This document shows, in pieces, positions 62,867 through 64,000 of a DNA stretch of 64,000 nt. The DNA comes from Ginsengibacter hankyongi (GTDB lineage: Bacteria > Bacteroidota > Bacteroidia > Chitinophagales > Chitinophagaceae), in contig NZ_VYQF01000003.1 of the NCBI RefSeq assembly GCF_008710285.1, positions 186,001 to 250,000 of the forward strand, read 5' to 3'. The position numbers were made by a program, and so were the translations under genes. Position 1 is the stretch's first letter; every line of letters begins with the position of its first letter. Below the pieces are notes generated by a model. The model did not search any database, was not told where the DNA came from, and was given only the letters and a program-made list of their open reading frames with translations.

Positions 62867-64000
62867 ATGGCACGAATTAAACTTTTCGGTGAAGAAAGAA
62901 AACAATTTTTGTTTTTGATGATGATGTTTGTTATATCAAACATGTCTATATTTTCAGTAAAAGCTCAGTTTCCTCCCGCAGGTTCCTGCATATCCACTGA
63001 TTTCCAGTTGGTAGCCGCAACTCTTACGGGTGGAGATGCCTGTAATACTTGTACGCCAGGAACTGAAATAACGAGAACGTTAACGTTATCAATCCAAAAT
63101 AATACGCTCCTCCCACGAACCTCGTTTGCTTTCTGGGGTACACTGCAGATATTTGACGGGACTACGAATACCCTAAAATCTTCAACACCTATAAAAGGTT
63201 GCAATGGCCCTATTAGTCCTCTGCCAAGAACAAGTTTATCTTTTGGTAATATTACCTATACCTGTGGTGATAATTTGCAGATCACTAATTTATATTTAGC
63301 GTGGTCAAATAGTACCTGTCCCCTGGATTCTTCGCTGATTGCTCCTCAATGCGGGACCTTACCTTCCATAGTAATTAACTCTGGTGTGAACGGCAGCTTT
63401 GTAGTCACGAATGTAAAATGCTTTGGAGCCCATACAGGTGCAATAGACCTTTCGCCAACCGGGGGAACTGGCCCTTATTCCTACTCATGGGTTGGGAGCA
63501 ATGGCGGAGTTGTTCCATCCGGCCAATCTACTAACCAGGATCTTACCGGTTTGGTAGCCGGCACATATACAGTAACAATAACTGATTCAAAAAATTGTAC
63601 TATTACTAAGGACACTACTGTTACCCAACCTGCATCTGCAATAGCAGTCGTATTGACTTCGCAGAAAAATACCTGTTTTGGTGAATCTACCGGTGCTATC
63701 AATATAACAGCATCCGGGGGAACCCCACCTTATACCTATAGTTGGTGGTCTTCTCCATTAGTCCTTCTGGTTGATCCAGATGCGGAAGATCAAACCGGTT
63801 TGGCGGCAGGAACATATAATGTAAGAGTTACAGATGCCAATGGTTGTTCCACTGCACCTTTATCAGTTACGATCACACAACCTGCTACTGCATTGAGTTC
63901 TTCCATAACAGCACAGACCATGGCGTGTTATGGTAGCAGTACAGGAAGTGTAACTGTAGCAGGGTCCGGCGGCGCTTCTCCTTATTCTTATAGCATTGAT
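62867..64000 (+). CDS. SprB-repeat surface adhesin, N-terminal part (cut by window edge)
   Basis: At least 378 residues run off the right edge from the ATG at 62867. A long signal region (MARIKLFGEERKQFLFLMMMF to SVKAQ) is followed by a Cys-containing beta domain (about 40-175, with DFQLVAATLTGG, CNTCTPGTEITRTLTL). SprB-type repeats then start near 180: KCFGAHTGAIDLSPTGGTGPYSYSW to TITDSKNCT, then TCFGESTGAINITASGGTPPYTYSW to VTDANGCS, and a third beginning ACYGSSTGSVTVAGSGG. Such proteins are large T9SS-exported adhesins, some used in gliding. The far end, where a sorting signal would be, is not seen. Confidence 0.88.
   Translation, partial: MARIKLFGEERKQFLFLMMMFVISNMSIFSVKAQFPPAGSCISTDFQLVAATLTGGDACNTCTPGTEITRTLTLSIQNNTLLPRTSFAFWGTLQIFDGTTNTLKSSTPIKGCNGPISPLPRTSLSFGNITYTCGDNLQITNLYLAWSNSTCPLDSSLIAPQCGTLPSIVINSGVNGSFVVTNVKCFGAHTGAIDLSPTGGTGPYSYSWVGSNGGVVPSGQSTNQDLTGLVAGTYTVTITDSKNCTITKDTTVTQPASAIAVVLTSQKNTCFGESTGAINITASGGTPPYTYSWWSSPLVLLVDPDAEDQTGLAAGTYNVRVTDANGCSTAPLSVTITQPATALSSSITAQTMACYGSSTGSVTVAGSGGASPYSYSID

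Overview
The window reads as a chromosomal segment of a low-GC member of the Bacteroidota, most likely Chitinophagia/Chitinophagaceae. The signs are type IX secretion (T9SS) C-terminal sorting domains, SprB-type repeats, Bacteroidota promoter boxes (TAnnTTTG, sometimes with TTG 19 bases upstream), a Cys-type CcmE, a miaB/sigma-54 activator/lptE/TPR/secG block, and many genes of unnamed Bacteroidota families.

Layout. 1-3.9 kb (minus): a radical SAM protein cut by the window edge, a small membrane protein, a ureohydrolase and apolipoprotein N-acyltransferase. 4-10.9 kb (minus): five secreted-protein genes, three with T9SS sorting tails and one with six copies of a GDL-G-YP repeat. 11.5-28.1 kb (mostly plus): housekeeping genes for cytochrome c maturation, bacillithiol synthesis, lipid desaturation, MiaB, a sigma-54 activator, LptE, SecG, MltG, a YihY protein and dihydrolipoyl dehydrogenase. 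28-36 kb: UbiD-type decarboxylase, an outer-membrane barrel, a SnoaL-like protein, tRNA-Pro(GGG), a broken GH16 remnant, a DUF2264 protein, and an ECF sigma factor overlapping a putative transenvelope anti-sigma/beta-barrel protein. 36.5-45.5 kb resembles a stress island: DUF892 ferritin-like protein, ligase D, response regulator plus PAS histidine kinase, HPII-type catalase, low-affinity iron permease-like protein and a frameshifted response regulator.

47.9-51.6 kb is the most notable region. It is a compact RiPP cluster of the linear azol(in)e (TOMM/LAP) kind: a 104-residue precursor with 13 cysteines at near three-residue spacing, a fused ThiF-like/YcaO cyclodehydratase and a SagB-type FMN dehydrogenase. 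An intrinsic terminator lies between precursor and enzymes and probably lets the precursor be made in excess. No dedicated exporter, protease or immunity gene is visible next to it.

51.7-64 kb is accessory and scarred. It holds a PAP2 phosphatase with a substituted catalytic His, small unknown proteins, a PNPOx-like protein, an ABC-2 permease pair without its ATPase, a decayed IS200/REP-type transposase, a DUF3078 protein, an SGNH hydrolase with a GH27 alpha-galactosidase, and the start of an SprB-repeat adhesin. Its long intergenic gaps carry at least four families of short repeats (pairs at 46.1/53.8, 54.0/55.2, 59.6/62.0 and 62.1/62.3 kb), several hairpin-forming. No rRNA, CRISPR array or intact insertion sequence was seen.
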